DNA of 64,000 nt. Source: Lachnospiraceae bacterium UBA7179. GTDB lineage: Bacteria; Bacillota; Clostridia; Lachnospirales; Lachnospiraceae. A model generated the notes under the pieces. It was not told the DNA's origin, made no database searches, and saw only the letters and a list, made by a program, of their open reading frames with translations. Made by a program: the position numbers and the translations under genes. Position 1 is the first letter of the stretch. Each line of letters begins with the position of its first letter. Positions 27,504 to 35,739 of the stretch are shown here, piece after piece. The stretch spans positions 95,442 through 159,441 of the forward strand of contig DKVL01000056.1 in NCBI GenBank assembly GCA_002491195.1. Direction: 5' to 3'.

Positions 27504-28586
27504 ATGAAAAGGATAGCATTGTTTATCAGCTCCCTTCAAAAAGGCGGGTCTGAGCGGGTGATGGTGAATCTTGCAGAGTATTTTCATGCGAGGCAGTACG
27601 ATGTGATTCTCGTTACCCAGTATAAAATGGAAACAGAATACAGTATTTCGTCAGCGATACGGCGCGTCTATTCAGAGCCTGATGAATCCCTGCTGCAAGG
27701 AGGGCGTGCCGCAAACTTTTGTACCCGGTTTCGTGCACTGCGCGAGATCTGGAAAGCATACAAACCGGATGTGATCCTGGCATTTCTTGGGAAAAACAAT
27801 CTGATGGCTGTGGCGACGGCGGCATTTCTGCCATCAAAAGTGGTGGTATCCGTCAGAGGAGAACCGACGATGGAGTATGAGGGGAAACTGATGCAGCTGA
27901 TCGCGAAGACGGTTTTTCGCTTTGCGGACGGGATAGTGCTCCAGACAGAGGCAGCACGTGCGTTTTTCCCAAAATCAGTCAGGAAAAAGAGCGCAATCCT
28001 GTCGAATCCCCTGAATCCACAGTTCTTAGGTCGAAAAATGATCGAGGAGCGGGAGGATCTGATCGTGACAGCAGGAAGGCTTGATGAGAATAAGAATCAT
28101 GCCATGCTGATCCATGCATTTGCCAAGATTGCGGAGGAGTATCCGACAGTGAGACTTGTGATATACGGGGAAGGGATGCTCAGGGCAGATTTGGAGGCGC
28201 TTGCAGCAGAGAAGGGACTGAGTGACAGGATCTCGTTTCCGGGAAATGTGAGCGATATCGCAGAGCAGATCTGTAAGGCGAGAATCTTTACACTGACATC
28301 CAACACAGAAGGGATGCCGAACTCGATCATGGAGGCGATGGCACTTGGAATTCCTGTTATTGCGACGGACTGTCCCTGCGGAGGACCGGCGGCACTGATT
28401 GAGAACGGGGTTAACGGGCTGCTTGTGCCGGTCGGGGATGCCTTTGCGCTTGCAGATGCCTTTCGCAGGATTTTTGAGGACAGGGACTTTGAACGGAAAC
28501 TGCGCGAAAACGCACGCAAGATTACCGAAGAGCTGTCTCCGGATAAGGTGAACAGAGAGTGGGAAGACTACTTGAACAGAATATAA
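27504..28586 (+). CDS. GT4 glycosyltransferase
   Basis: A 360-residue GT4 enzyme, with IALFISSLQKGGSERVMVNLA, VTAGRLDENKNHAMLI and TSNTEGMPNSIMEAMALG followed by ATDCPCGGPAALIENGVNG. It is a paralogue of the 23683 gene. ATG 27504 lies seven bases after AGAGG; the in-frame ATG 27483 lacks a ribosome site. It is the last gene of the first cluster, followed by a strong terminator. Confidence 0.9.
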   Translation: MKRIALFISSLQKGGSERVMVNLAEYFHARQYDVILVTQYKMETEYSISSAIRRVYSEPDESLLQGGRAANFCTRFRALREIWKAYKPDVILAFLGKNNLMAVATAAFLPSKVVVSVRGEPTMEYEGKLMQLIAKTVFRFADGIVLQTEAARAFFPKSVRKKSAILSNPLNPQFLGRKMIEEREDLIVTAGRLDENKNHAMLIHAFAKIAEEYPTVRLVIYGEGMLRADLEALAAEKGLSDRISFPGNVSDIAEQICKARIFTLTSNTEGMPNSIMEAMALGIPVIATDCPCGGPAALIENGVNGLLVPVGDAFALADAFRRIFEDRDFERKLRENARKITEELSPDKVNREWEDYLNRI

Positions 28587-28603
28587 AAAAATGATAAAAT
28601 AAG

Positions 28604-28641
28604 AAGTAACTATTCATGCGCGTTGGGATAGTTACTTTTTT
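28604..28641 (+). terminator. Rho-independent terminator ending the first polysaccharide cluster
   Basis: A perfect 10-base stem (AAGTAACTAT at 28604-28613 with ATAGTTACTT at 28628-28637) and a 14-base loop are followed directly by a run of Ts. It lies 17 bases after the last GT4 stop. Confidence 0.85.
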
Positions 28642-28692
28642 AGCTTTATTATAAAGAAAGTATAAAAAAATGAAAATGACCACAAGTCATTA

Positions 28693-28721
28693 TTGAAAAA
28701 ACAAAAGTGATGTAATATACT
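28693..28721 (+). promoter_or_regulatory. Sigma-A promoter for the MMPL/GLUG unit
   Basis: TTGAAA at 28693-28698, a 17-base spacer, and TATACT at 28716-28721. Transcription would start near 28728, about 45 bases before the MMPL start codon. A second overlapping TATACT lies at 28721-28726 but at worse spacing. Confidence 0.75.
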
Positions 28722-28773
28722 ATACTACACGTGATCCAAAAATAGTTTTGCTGTGTAAAGGAGAGGATGAATT

Positions 28774-31266
28774 ATGGACGAACAACCAAAGAAAGGCGGT
28801 GAGGATGGCGGGTTTATGCTCAAAGTCGCCACCTTTATCGTAGACAGACGCAACCTGTTTTTCCTGTTGTTTGGCATCGCGCTGATCTTTTCCGTGGTGT
28901 CCATGAACTGGGTATCAGTAGAGAACGCGCTTTCAGCGTATCTGCCGGACACAACGGAGACGAGTCAGGGTCTTGACCGCATGGAGGAGCAGTTTATCAC
29001 ATATGGCACGGCGAAGGTCATGGTGATGAATATTCCCTATGACGAGGCTGACAAGATCTATGAGGAACTTTTAGAGCTAGACAGTATCATCATGCTGGAC
29101 TTTGACAACTCAAAGAGCCACTATAATAATTTCTCGGCACTGTACAGTATCACGTTCGGATACGAAGAGACTGATGACAGGGCATTGGAAGCACTCGATG
29201 AAGTCAGGGAGATGCTCGATGGGTATGATATCTATGTATCCACTTCCATGGGCGACGCATCGGCAGAGCAGCTGGCAAAGGAAATGTCTGTGATCAGTGT
29301 GCTTGTCGCGATCGTTGTCGTTTCGGTTTTGTTGTTTACTTCGCAGACATGGGCGGAGGTGCCAGTGTTGCTTTTAACTTTCTGTTCGGCGGCGCTGATC
29401 ACCAAGGGAACAAATTTCCTGATGGGCACGATTTCCTTTGTGTCAGATTCCGTTACGATTGTATTGCAGCTTGCGCTGTCTGTGGATTATGCAGTTATTT
29501 TCTGCAACCGCTATAAGGAAGAGCATCAGACGCTTGGCATCCGGGAAGCTGATATAGTGGCACTCAGCAAGGCGATCCCGGAGATTTCTTCCAGTTCACT
29601 CACCACAGTAGGCGGTCTGATTGCGATGATGTTCATGCAGTTTGGTATTGGGCGTGATATGGCGTTCTGCCTGATTCGTGCGATCTTATTAAGTTTGCTT
29701 GCAGTATTTTTGCTGATGCCGGGACTGATCATGCTATTTGGCAAGGCGATGGATAAGACAAAGCACAAGAGTTTTATCCCGGATATTCCGTTTGTCGGAA
29801 AGTTTGCATACAAGACGAGATATATCATACCGCCGCTGTTTATCGTTGTGCTGGTTGGCGCCTATATCATTCAGTCACACTGTCCTTATGTATATGGTTA
29901 CACGCAGCTGGAAACGCCGGTGCAGAGCGATGCGATGGTGGTAGATGAGATGATTGAGGAGAGCTTTGGGGCAGAAAATTATGTGGCGCTTGTTGTTCCG
30001 GCGGGGGACTATGAGAAGGAGAGCAGGCTCTTAAAGGAGTTGGATGCCAGGCCGGAGGTCGACCACTCACAGGGACTGGCAAACACGGAGGCGATGGACG
30101 GATATATGCTGACCGACAAGCTGACCGCGCGGGATTTTTCGGAGCTGTTGGAGGTCGACTATGAGATTGCGGAACTTTTATACACGGCTTACGCGGTGAA
30201 TGATGAGAACTATGCAAAGATCATCAATGGTTTTTCCAATTACAGTGTTCCATTGATTGATATGTTTATGTTCCTTTATGACGAGGTAGATGAGGGATAT
30301 GTCACACTGGATGACGATCTGATGGATACCCTGGAGGATGCGCATACAAAGATGCAGATTGCACTCGACCAGCTGCAGGGTGAAAATTACAGCCGTATGC
30401 TGATCTATCTGACACTGCCGGAGGAGGGGGATGAGACATTCGCTTTTCTGGACGAGATGCATGAGATCGCGGGGAAGTACTATGATCAGTCGCAGGTGTT
30501 GGTTCCCGGGGAATCAACAAGCCAGTATGACCTGTATAAGACGTTCCAGAGAGACAACACAGTCGTCAATGTGGTTTCGATTCTGGCGGTGCTGGTCGTA
30601 CTGTTGTTTACCTTTATGTCAGCAGGTATGCCAGTGCTCCTGATTGCGGTTATTCAGGGTGTGATCTGGGTGAATTTTTCCTTCCCTGCGGTAGAGCAGA
30701 AGAACGTATTCTTCCTGAGTGCTATGATTGTCTCCTCTATTCAGATGGGTGCAAATATTGACTATGCGATTGTTATTTCAGGCAGATTTTTGGAAATCAA
30801 GGATAAAATGTCCAAGAAAGACGCAATTATTGAGACGATGAATTTTGCGTTCCCAACAATTGTCACATCAGGCACAATGCTTGCGCTTGCGGGTATCTTT
30901 ATCGGCCAGATGTCATCAGATGGTGCGGTGTGCGGTATCGGACAGTGCCTTGGGCGTGGTACGATCCTTTCGATCTTTACAGTTATGTTTGTTTTGCCAC
31001 AGATTCTCCTGCTGGGCGAGAAGGTAATCGACCGAACATCGTTTGCGGTGTCCATCCCGCTGAAACTGGAGCGTGTCAGTGGTCTGATGCGCGTTGACGG
31101 TCTCGTGCAGGGACAGATCAACGGTACGATCGTCGGTGAAGTACATGGTCTGGTGCGCGGCGATGCGAGCCTGTTTGTCAACATGGGCAAGCTTGAGCAG
31201 CGCGAGGATGACGGAAGTGATTTGAAGGAATTGATGCAGAAGGAGGAAGGTGAAGAAGATGCATAA
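28774..31266 (+). CDS. MMPL/RND-family transporter with glycine-periodic C-terminal tail
   Basis: An 830-residue RND-superfamily protein of the MMPL type, with two repeats each of one helix, an external domain and five helices. The helices lie at about 24-44 and 175-340, then about 352-372 and 605-765. VDYAVIFCNRYKEE and IDYAIVISGRFLE are the conserved helix-4 segments of each repeat, with the acidic proton-relay residue. Residues 774-798 form a tail with Gly every fourth residue (VDGLVQGQINGTIVG...), like bactofilin beta-helix repeats. AAAGGAG lies ten bases before ATG. Likely substrate: a lipid, glycolipid or the partner surface protein encoded by the overlapping next gene. Inference only. 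Confidence 0.9.
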   Translation: MDEQPKKGGEDGGFMLKVATFIVDRRNLFFLLFGIALIFSVVSMNWVSVENALSAYLPDTTETSQGLDRMEEQFITYGTAKVMVMNIPYDEADKIYEELLELDSIIMLDFDNSKSHYNNFSALYSITFGYEETDDRALEALDEVREMLDGYDIYVSTSMGDASAEQLAKEMSVISVLVAIVVVSVLLFTSQTWAEVPVLLLTFCSAALITKGTNFLMGTISFVSDSVTIVLQLALSVDYAVIFCNRYKEEHQTLGIREADIVALSKAIPEISSSSLTTVGGLIAMMFMQFGIGRDMAFCLIRAILLSLLAVFLLMPGLIMLFGKAMDKTKHKSFIPDIPFVGKFAYKTRYIIPPLFIVVLVGAYIIQSHCPYVYGYTQLETPVQSDAMVVDEMIEESFGAENYVALVVPAGDYEKESRLLKELDARPEVDHSQGLANTEAMDGYMLTDKLTARDFSELLEVDYEIAELLYTAYAVNDENYAKIINGFSNYSVPLIDMFMFLYDEVDEGYVTLDDDLMDTLEDAHTKMQIALDQLQGENYSRMLIYLTLPEEGDETFAFLDEMHEIAGKYYDQSQVLVPGESTSQYDLYKTFQRDNTVVNVVSILAVLVVLLFTFMSAGMPVLLIAVIQGVIWVNFSFPAVEQKNVFFLSAMIVSSIQMGANIDYAIVISGRFLEIKDKMSKKDAIIETMNFAFPTIVTSGTMLALAGIFIGQMSSDGAVCGIGQCLGRGTILSIFTVMFVLPQILLLGEKVIDRTSFAVSIPLKLERVSGLMRVDGLVQGQINGTIVGEVHGLVRGDASLFVNMGKLEQREDDGSDLKELMQKEEGEEDA

Positions 31267-34200
31267 AATACATAATAGACTGTTCGCTTTAACACTGGCT
31301 GCAGTGATGGTCTTTGGCACATTTCCGATTCAGAATATCCAGGCGGAGGAGACCAGGAAGACGCAGGCTGATCTGCCAGAAGATGAGATCAGGTATGAGA
31401 GGATTGATATTAGCACGGCAGAACAGTTTGCAGACTTTGCATCGCAATGCTATCTTGATTCCTGGTCAGAAAATAAATATGTAAGTCTGAAGGCAGATAT
31501 TGACCTTACGGGAACGGATATTTGTGTAGTTCCAGTATTTAATGGAATATTTGACGGTGTGGGGCACACAATTTCCGGGTTTGACTATGTGGGCGATGGA
31601 TATGTTGTGGGATTGTTCCGCTATGTGGAAAGCCACGGGTTGATACAAAACCTGACATTAAAGGGAAATATTGAGTCCGAGAACCAGAAGGAGTGTATTG
31701 GCAGTCTCTGTGGTGTGAACTATGGGAGGATCAAGAACTGCACGTTTCAGGGAACTGTGAGCGGTCGTGATACAGTTGGCGGCATTGCAGGCATTAACGG
31801 AGATACGGGCGTGATCATCGGGTGTGCCGCAAAGGGAAGGATCACAGGGTATTACTCGACAGGAGGAATTGTTGGAATCAATCATGGTATCTTAAACTAC
31901 TGTTCCAATCGTGCTGGAATCAATGATAACAACGAGTGGGTTGAGGAAGACGATGAGATGGGAACTGGCATGGGGATCATTGAGAGTCTGGCAGGTGAGG
32001 ATGATAATGAATTGTACAGTGGCGTTGATACAGGCGGTATCGCCGGATTCTCAGACGGCACGATCGAAAGGTGCACCAACTCGGGTACAGTAGGATACGA
32101 GCATACCGGTTATAATATCGGCGGAATTGTCGGGCGTCAGTCAGGCATCGTGTCGCTTTGTACCAATAATGGTGCGGTATATGGACGCAAGGACATTGGC
32201 GGCATCGTAGGACAGATGGAGCCTTTTATCGAGATCAATGAGGCGGAATCCCTCAGAAATGCGGTTGATAAGCTGCATGACCTGATTGATAAGACGATCA
32301 ATGATATGCAGGCGACGAAAAATGGCGTGAAACGCGATTTTGACACACTGACTTCCTTCAGCGACGGCGCAGTGGATGCAGCGGATGCCCTTGCAGACCA
32401 GATCGGTGATTTCGTGGATGACAATCTTGACCAGGCGCAGTCATTGACGGATCGTCTGGATCATATGATGGAAATGACTCCCGGGGTGTTTGACGATTTC
32501 GAAGCGGCGGAAAACAGCTTTACCAATGCTGTGAACGCCATGAAGGAGATCGCGGAAGACCTGGGAAATATAACGGATATCAGTGATGATTCGTATGACT
32601 TGTCAAAGGACAAGAGAATTACGATCCTTCATACGGTTGGCGGGAATATCTTTCCTGATTCCTATAATCCTAAGGCGGGGGATCGGGTAACGCTCAATGT
32701 AGTGAAGGATACTCCGGAGGGTGCATATCAGTTATCGAATCTCAAAGTGTATCATGTTACAAGTGGTGCAGAAGTGGAAGTTACTTCCGATTCATCAGGT
32801 TCGATAGAGAAGTATACTTTTACAATGCCGGAAGGGAATGAAAATGTGCGGGTTGAGGCATATTTTGAGCCAAATGACGGGATTGCAGTTGCAAACCCTG
32901 AAGACTCTGCAGATGATCGTTCTGAGATCGAAGAGATCATTGAGACAGAAGAACAGGAGGAAGACACAGCGGTTCAAGGCAGTGAAGAAGAATCTGAGAC
33001 AGAAAAAACGGATACAGCAGATTCCAATACAGAAACTACAGAGCCGACCGATACCGGTACACAGACGCCCACGGACACAGCGGATTCCGATTCGGAAGGC
33101 AAAGAGTCAACAGACAGTTCCGGTACAGGAGCTGACAATACAGGTTCAACAGACAGTTCCGATACAGGAGCTGACAATACAGGTTCAACAGACAGTTCCG
33201 ATACAGGAGCTGACAATGCGGGTTCAACAGGCAGTTCCGATACAGGAGCTGACAATACAGGTTCAACAGACAGTTCCGGTACAGGAGTTGACAATACAGG
33301 TTCAACAGGCAGTTCCGATACAGGAGCTGACAATACAGGTTCAACAGGCAGTTCCGGTACAGGAGCTGACAATACAGGTTCAACAGACAGTTCCAGTACA
33401 GGAGCTGACAATACAGTGACAACAGACAGTTCCAATACAGGAGCTGAAAACGCTAAGTCAACAGAATCGTCCGAACAGCCTGATGATACAGTGCAGTTGT
33501 TATATCTGGATGGAGATGCGGGTTCTTCCAGCATCAGGATCCGCTCAAACCTGTCAGGAAACGCCAATTGTTTTGTCAATATGAAAACTGGTGAGTCTGA
33601 AGGTCGGGCAACAATTACAGTGGAACCGTCAGGGGGATATACGGTAGATTCTGTGAAGTTAAATGATTCTCAGATATCGCCTGAGAGCGGAAATACATAT
33701 TCGTTCCCGATCAATGATCAGGACGACTACGATGTGTGGATCAATTTTAAAAAGGTGACAACCAAATCGGGCGCTGTGGACAATGCAAGGACAGAGATTA
33801 AAAATGCAGTTCGCGAAGCGCAGGATGCTGCCAATAACATTAACAATAGTAATCCTGGCACAAATATAACGGAACTGCAGAGAATGTTGTCTGCCACTAC
33901 GACGATCATGGAGAATACGATGATTCTGGCAGACATCTATGGCGATCAGGCAGCGGATTCTCTCAAGGCAGTAAACGAGGACCTTAAGGATACATCAGAC
34001 CATTTAAAAAGTGCGATCGATGCCTTAAAGTCAGCGACAAGGCGTACAAGCGACATTGCTGATTACATGAATGGACTGCCCGATATCAGCTTTACGAAAC
34101 TGGGCGCGATGTATGATTACAACAGGATCAATCTCAATAACTATCTTCATGGAATCAGCGACAGTTTAAAGAATCTAAGCAACAACGCATCCGGGTATTC

Positions 34201-35710
34201 CGATGTGGTTAACGCGGATCTGAAGGCTGTAAACGATCAGGTCAATGTTGTATTCAATCTTCTGGCTGACAGGCTGACAGATGCCCAGAAGCTGGATCTC
34301 GAGGAGGTCTACGAGGAGGTTGACGATGAGGATCTTGATTCCATAACAACAGGAAAGGCAGAGTCCTGCAGTAACAAAGGTTTCATAAAGGGTGACATCA
34401 ATGTAGGTGGTATCGCAGGCTCGATGTCGATCGACGATGAGGACCTGGAAGATAGTGCGGCTGGCAAAGTTGAGTATCAGATTGGCAGGCGCTATATCAC
34501 AAAGTGTCTTGTGACAGACAGTGTCAATGAAGGTTATATTACATCTAAGAAAGATGGTGCGGGTGGCATCTGCGGATATATGAACCATGGTATTATTGTC
34601 AATTCAGAGAGTTATGGGAGCGTGGAAAGCACTGAGGGAGACTACGTGGGTGGTATCTGCGGAGAGTCCTTTACGATCATCAAAAGCTGTTATGCATTGT
34701 GTTCTGTTTCAGGCAACAGGAACGTAGGCGGTATTGCCGGATATGCGGATACTCTGAAAAATTGTTATTCTATGGCAGATGTAAAGTCAGAAAATGGCAG
34801 GGCAGGAGCGATCGCAGGACAGATTTCAGAGTATGATCAGGTTGGTGCGACGACAGAGGATCCATCTGGAGAGACGGTTGAGACAAAAGTTGCAGATAAC
34901 TATTATGTGGGTGAAGGCGTTCATGGCATTGATAATATCAGCTATATGGGAATGGCGGAACCGATCAGCTATCAGGATCTGCTGGCAGTGGAGCAGCTTC
35001 CGGCACAGTTCTGGCATCTCAAGGTTATTTATAAGATAGAGGATACGTACCTTGGTTCCGAGGAGGTAGAATATGGCAGGAAACTGGATCAGTTAAACTT
35101 TCCACAGATACCCGGCAAGGAAGGGTTTTATGGAGAATGGCCTGATGTGTCGGATCTGATCATGAATGGAACGATCGTTGTCGAGGCAGAGTATAAGGAC
35201 ACTGTAACTGTAGTAAAGAGTGACGGCGATGAGGACAGTACGGGGGAAAGCCAATGGCGGAGACCGTACGCCCTGGTCGAGGATGCTTTTACAGAGAGTA
35301 CGATATTAAATGCCAGGATCAGTGACAGGACTCCTCCAGAAGAAGCTGCCGAAAAACAATATGTAGTATATGAGGTGAAACTGGAAAACAGCGGCATCAA
35401 AGAGACGGATACCTTTGCATTAAGACTTCTGAACCCTTATGAGGATGCAGTTGTCTATGGGTACAAGGATGGTGCATGGGTGGCATTAGAGAGTAAGAGC
35501 AGAGGACAGTACCTACAGGTTGATATGACCGGTACCCAACAAGATTTTTGTATTGTGGAGAATCCGTCGAATCTGGTACTCATGATTCTTTGTGCAGTCG
35601 CAGCAGTGGTTGTCCTGGTTCTGCTGATCGTTTTGATCAAGAAGGGCATGGCACGCAGAAAGCGGCGGCGACAGAAGAAAGCGGAGGAAAAAGCAGAGGA
35701 ATCGGATTAA
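31250..35710 (+). CDS. Exported GLUG-repeat surface protein, membrane-anchored
   Basis: A 1486-residue protein. A signal peptide ends near AEE (about residue 33). A first GLUG-repeat block (about 150-325; GGIAGINGD, GGIVGINHG, GGIAGFSDG, GGIVGRQSG) is followed by a helical region (325-450) and a beta domain (460-545). Next come an acidic Ser/Thr-rich linker and nine 13-residue repeats (621-737), a second beta domain (750-840), a second helical region and a second GLUG block (about 1035-1230). The C-terminus has a transmembrane helix (about 1443-1465) and a basic tail. Helical regions full of Asp/Asn and Leu suggest coiled coils. The start overlaps the MMPL gene. GTG 31250 is three bases after AGGAGG, and in-frame ATG 31259 is twelve bases after it. 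Confidence 0.88.
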   Translation: MKKMHKIHNRLFALTLAAVMVFGTFPIQNIQAEETRKTQADLPEDEIRYERIDISTAEQFADFASQCYLDSWSENKYVSLKADIDLTGTDICVVPVFNGIFDGVGHTISGFDYVGDGYVVGLFRYVESHGLIQNLTLKGNIESENQKECIGSLCGVNYGRIKNCTFQGTVSGRDTVGGIAGINGDTGVIIGCAAKGRITGYYSTGGIVGINHGILNYCSNRAGINDNNEWVEEDDEMGTGMGIIESLAGEDDNELYSGVDTGGIAGFSDGTIERCTNSGTVGYEHTGYNIGGIVGRQSGIVSLCTNNGAVYGRKDIGGIVGQMEPFIEINEAESLRNAVDKLHDLIDKTINDMQATKNGVKRDFDTLTSFSDGAVDAADALADQIGDFVDDNLDQAQSLTDRLDHMMEMTPGVFDDFEAAENSFTNAVNAMKEIAEDLGNITDISDDSYDLSKDKRITILHTVGGNIFPDSYNPKAGDRVTLNVVKDTPEGAYQLSNLKVYHVTSGAEVEVTSDSSGSIEKYTFTMPEGNENVRVEAYFEPNDGIAVANPEDSADDRSEIEEIIETEEQEEDTAVQGSEEESETEKTDTADSNTETTEPTDTGTQTPTDTADSDSEGKESTDSSGTGADNTGSTDSSDTGADNTGSTDSSDTGADNAGSTGSSDTGADNTGSTDSSGTGVDNTGSTGSSDTGADNTGSTGSSGTGADNTGSTDSSSTGADNTVTTDSSNTGAENAKSTESSEQPDDTVQLLYLDGDAGSSSIRIRSNLSGNANCFVNMKTGESEGRATITVEPSGGYTVDSVKLNDSQISPESGNTYSFPINDQDDYDVWINFKKVTTKSGAVDNARTEIKNAVREAQDAANNINNSNPGTNITELQRMLSATTTIMENTMILADIYGDQAADSLKAVNEDLKDTSDHLKSAIDALKSATRRTSDIADYMNGLPDISFTKLGAMYDYNRINLNNYLHGISDSLKNLSNNASGYSDVVNADLKAVNDQVNVVFNLLADRLTDAQKLDLEEVYEEVDDEDLDSITTGKAESCSNKGFIKGDINVGGIAGSMSIDDEDLEDSAAGKVEYQIGRRYITKCLVTDSVNEGYITSKKDGAGGICGYMNHGIIVNSESYGSVESTEGDYVGGICGESFTIIKSCYALCSVSGNRNVGGIAGYADTLKNCYSMADVKSENGRAGAIAGQISEYDQVGATTEDPSGETVETKVADNYYVGEGVHGIDNISYMGMAEPISYQDLLAVEQLPAQFWHLKVIYKIEDTYLGSEEVEYGRKLDQLNFPQIPGKEGFYGEWPDVSDLIMNGTIVVEAEYKDTVTVVKSDGDEDSTGESQWRRPYALVEDAFTESTILNARISDRTPPEEAAEKQYVVYEVKLENSGIKETDTFALRLLNPYEDAVVYGYKDGAWVALESKSRGQYLQVDMTGTQQDFCIVENPSNLVLMILCAVAAVVVLVLLIVLIKKGMARRKRRRQKKAEEKAEESD
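33110..33460 (+). repeat. Nine tandem copies of a 39-bp (13-residue) repeat
   Basis: Nine in-frame units encode T-D/G-S-S-x-T-G-A-D-N-T-G-S. The first eight are nearly identical at DNA level, while the eighth and ninth drift (VT and EN-AKS). High DNA identity suggests recent expansion or slippage. The repeat forms a Ser/Thr/Gly/Asp-rich linker in the surface protein and a likely site of length variation or O-glycosylation. Confidence 0.95.
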
Positions 35711-35713
35711 AAT

Positions 35714-35739
35714 AAAAAAGACGCGTCAGCGTCTTTTTT
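35714..35739. terminator. Bidirectional terminator between the convergent genes
   Basis: A perfect 11-base stem (AAAAAAGACGC with GCGTCTTTTTT) and a GTCA loop. Each arm supplies a T-run in its own direction, so it ends both the GLUG gene (+) and the histidine kinase gene (-), whose stop codon overlaps the T-run. Confidence 0.93.

Noticed and set aside
33110..33460. Possible CRISPR array
   Set aside because: The units are directly adjacent with no spacers, and they are in frame within a large coding gene.
32838..33579. Long open frames in other frames and on the minus strand over the 39-bp repeat
   Set aside because: A 39-base repeat is a multiple of three, so all frames stay open through it. 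Only the frame of the GLUG protein has a signal peptide, domains and flanking coding content.
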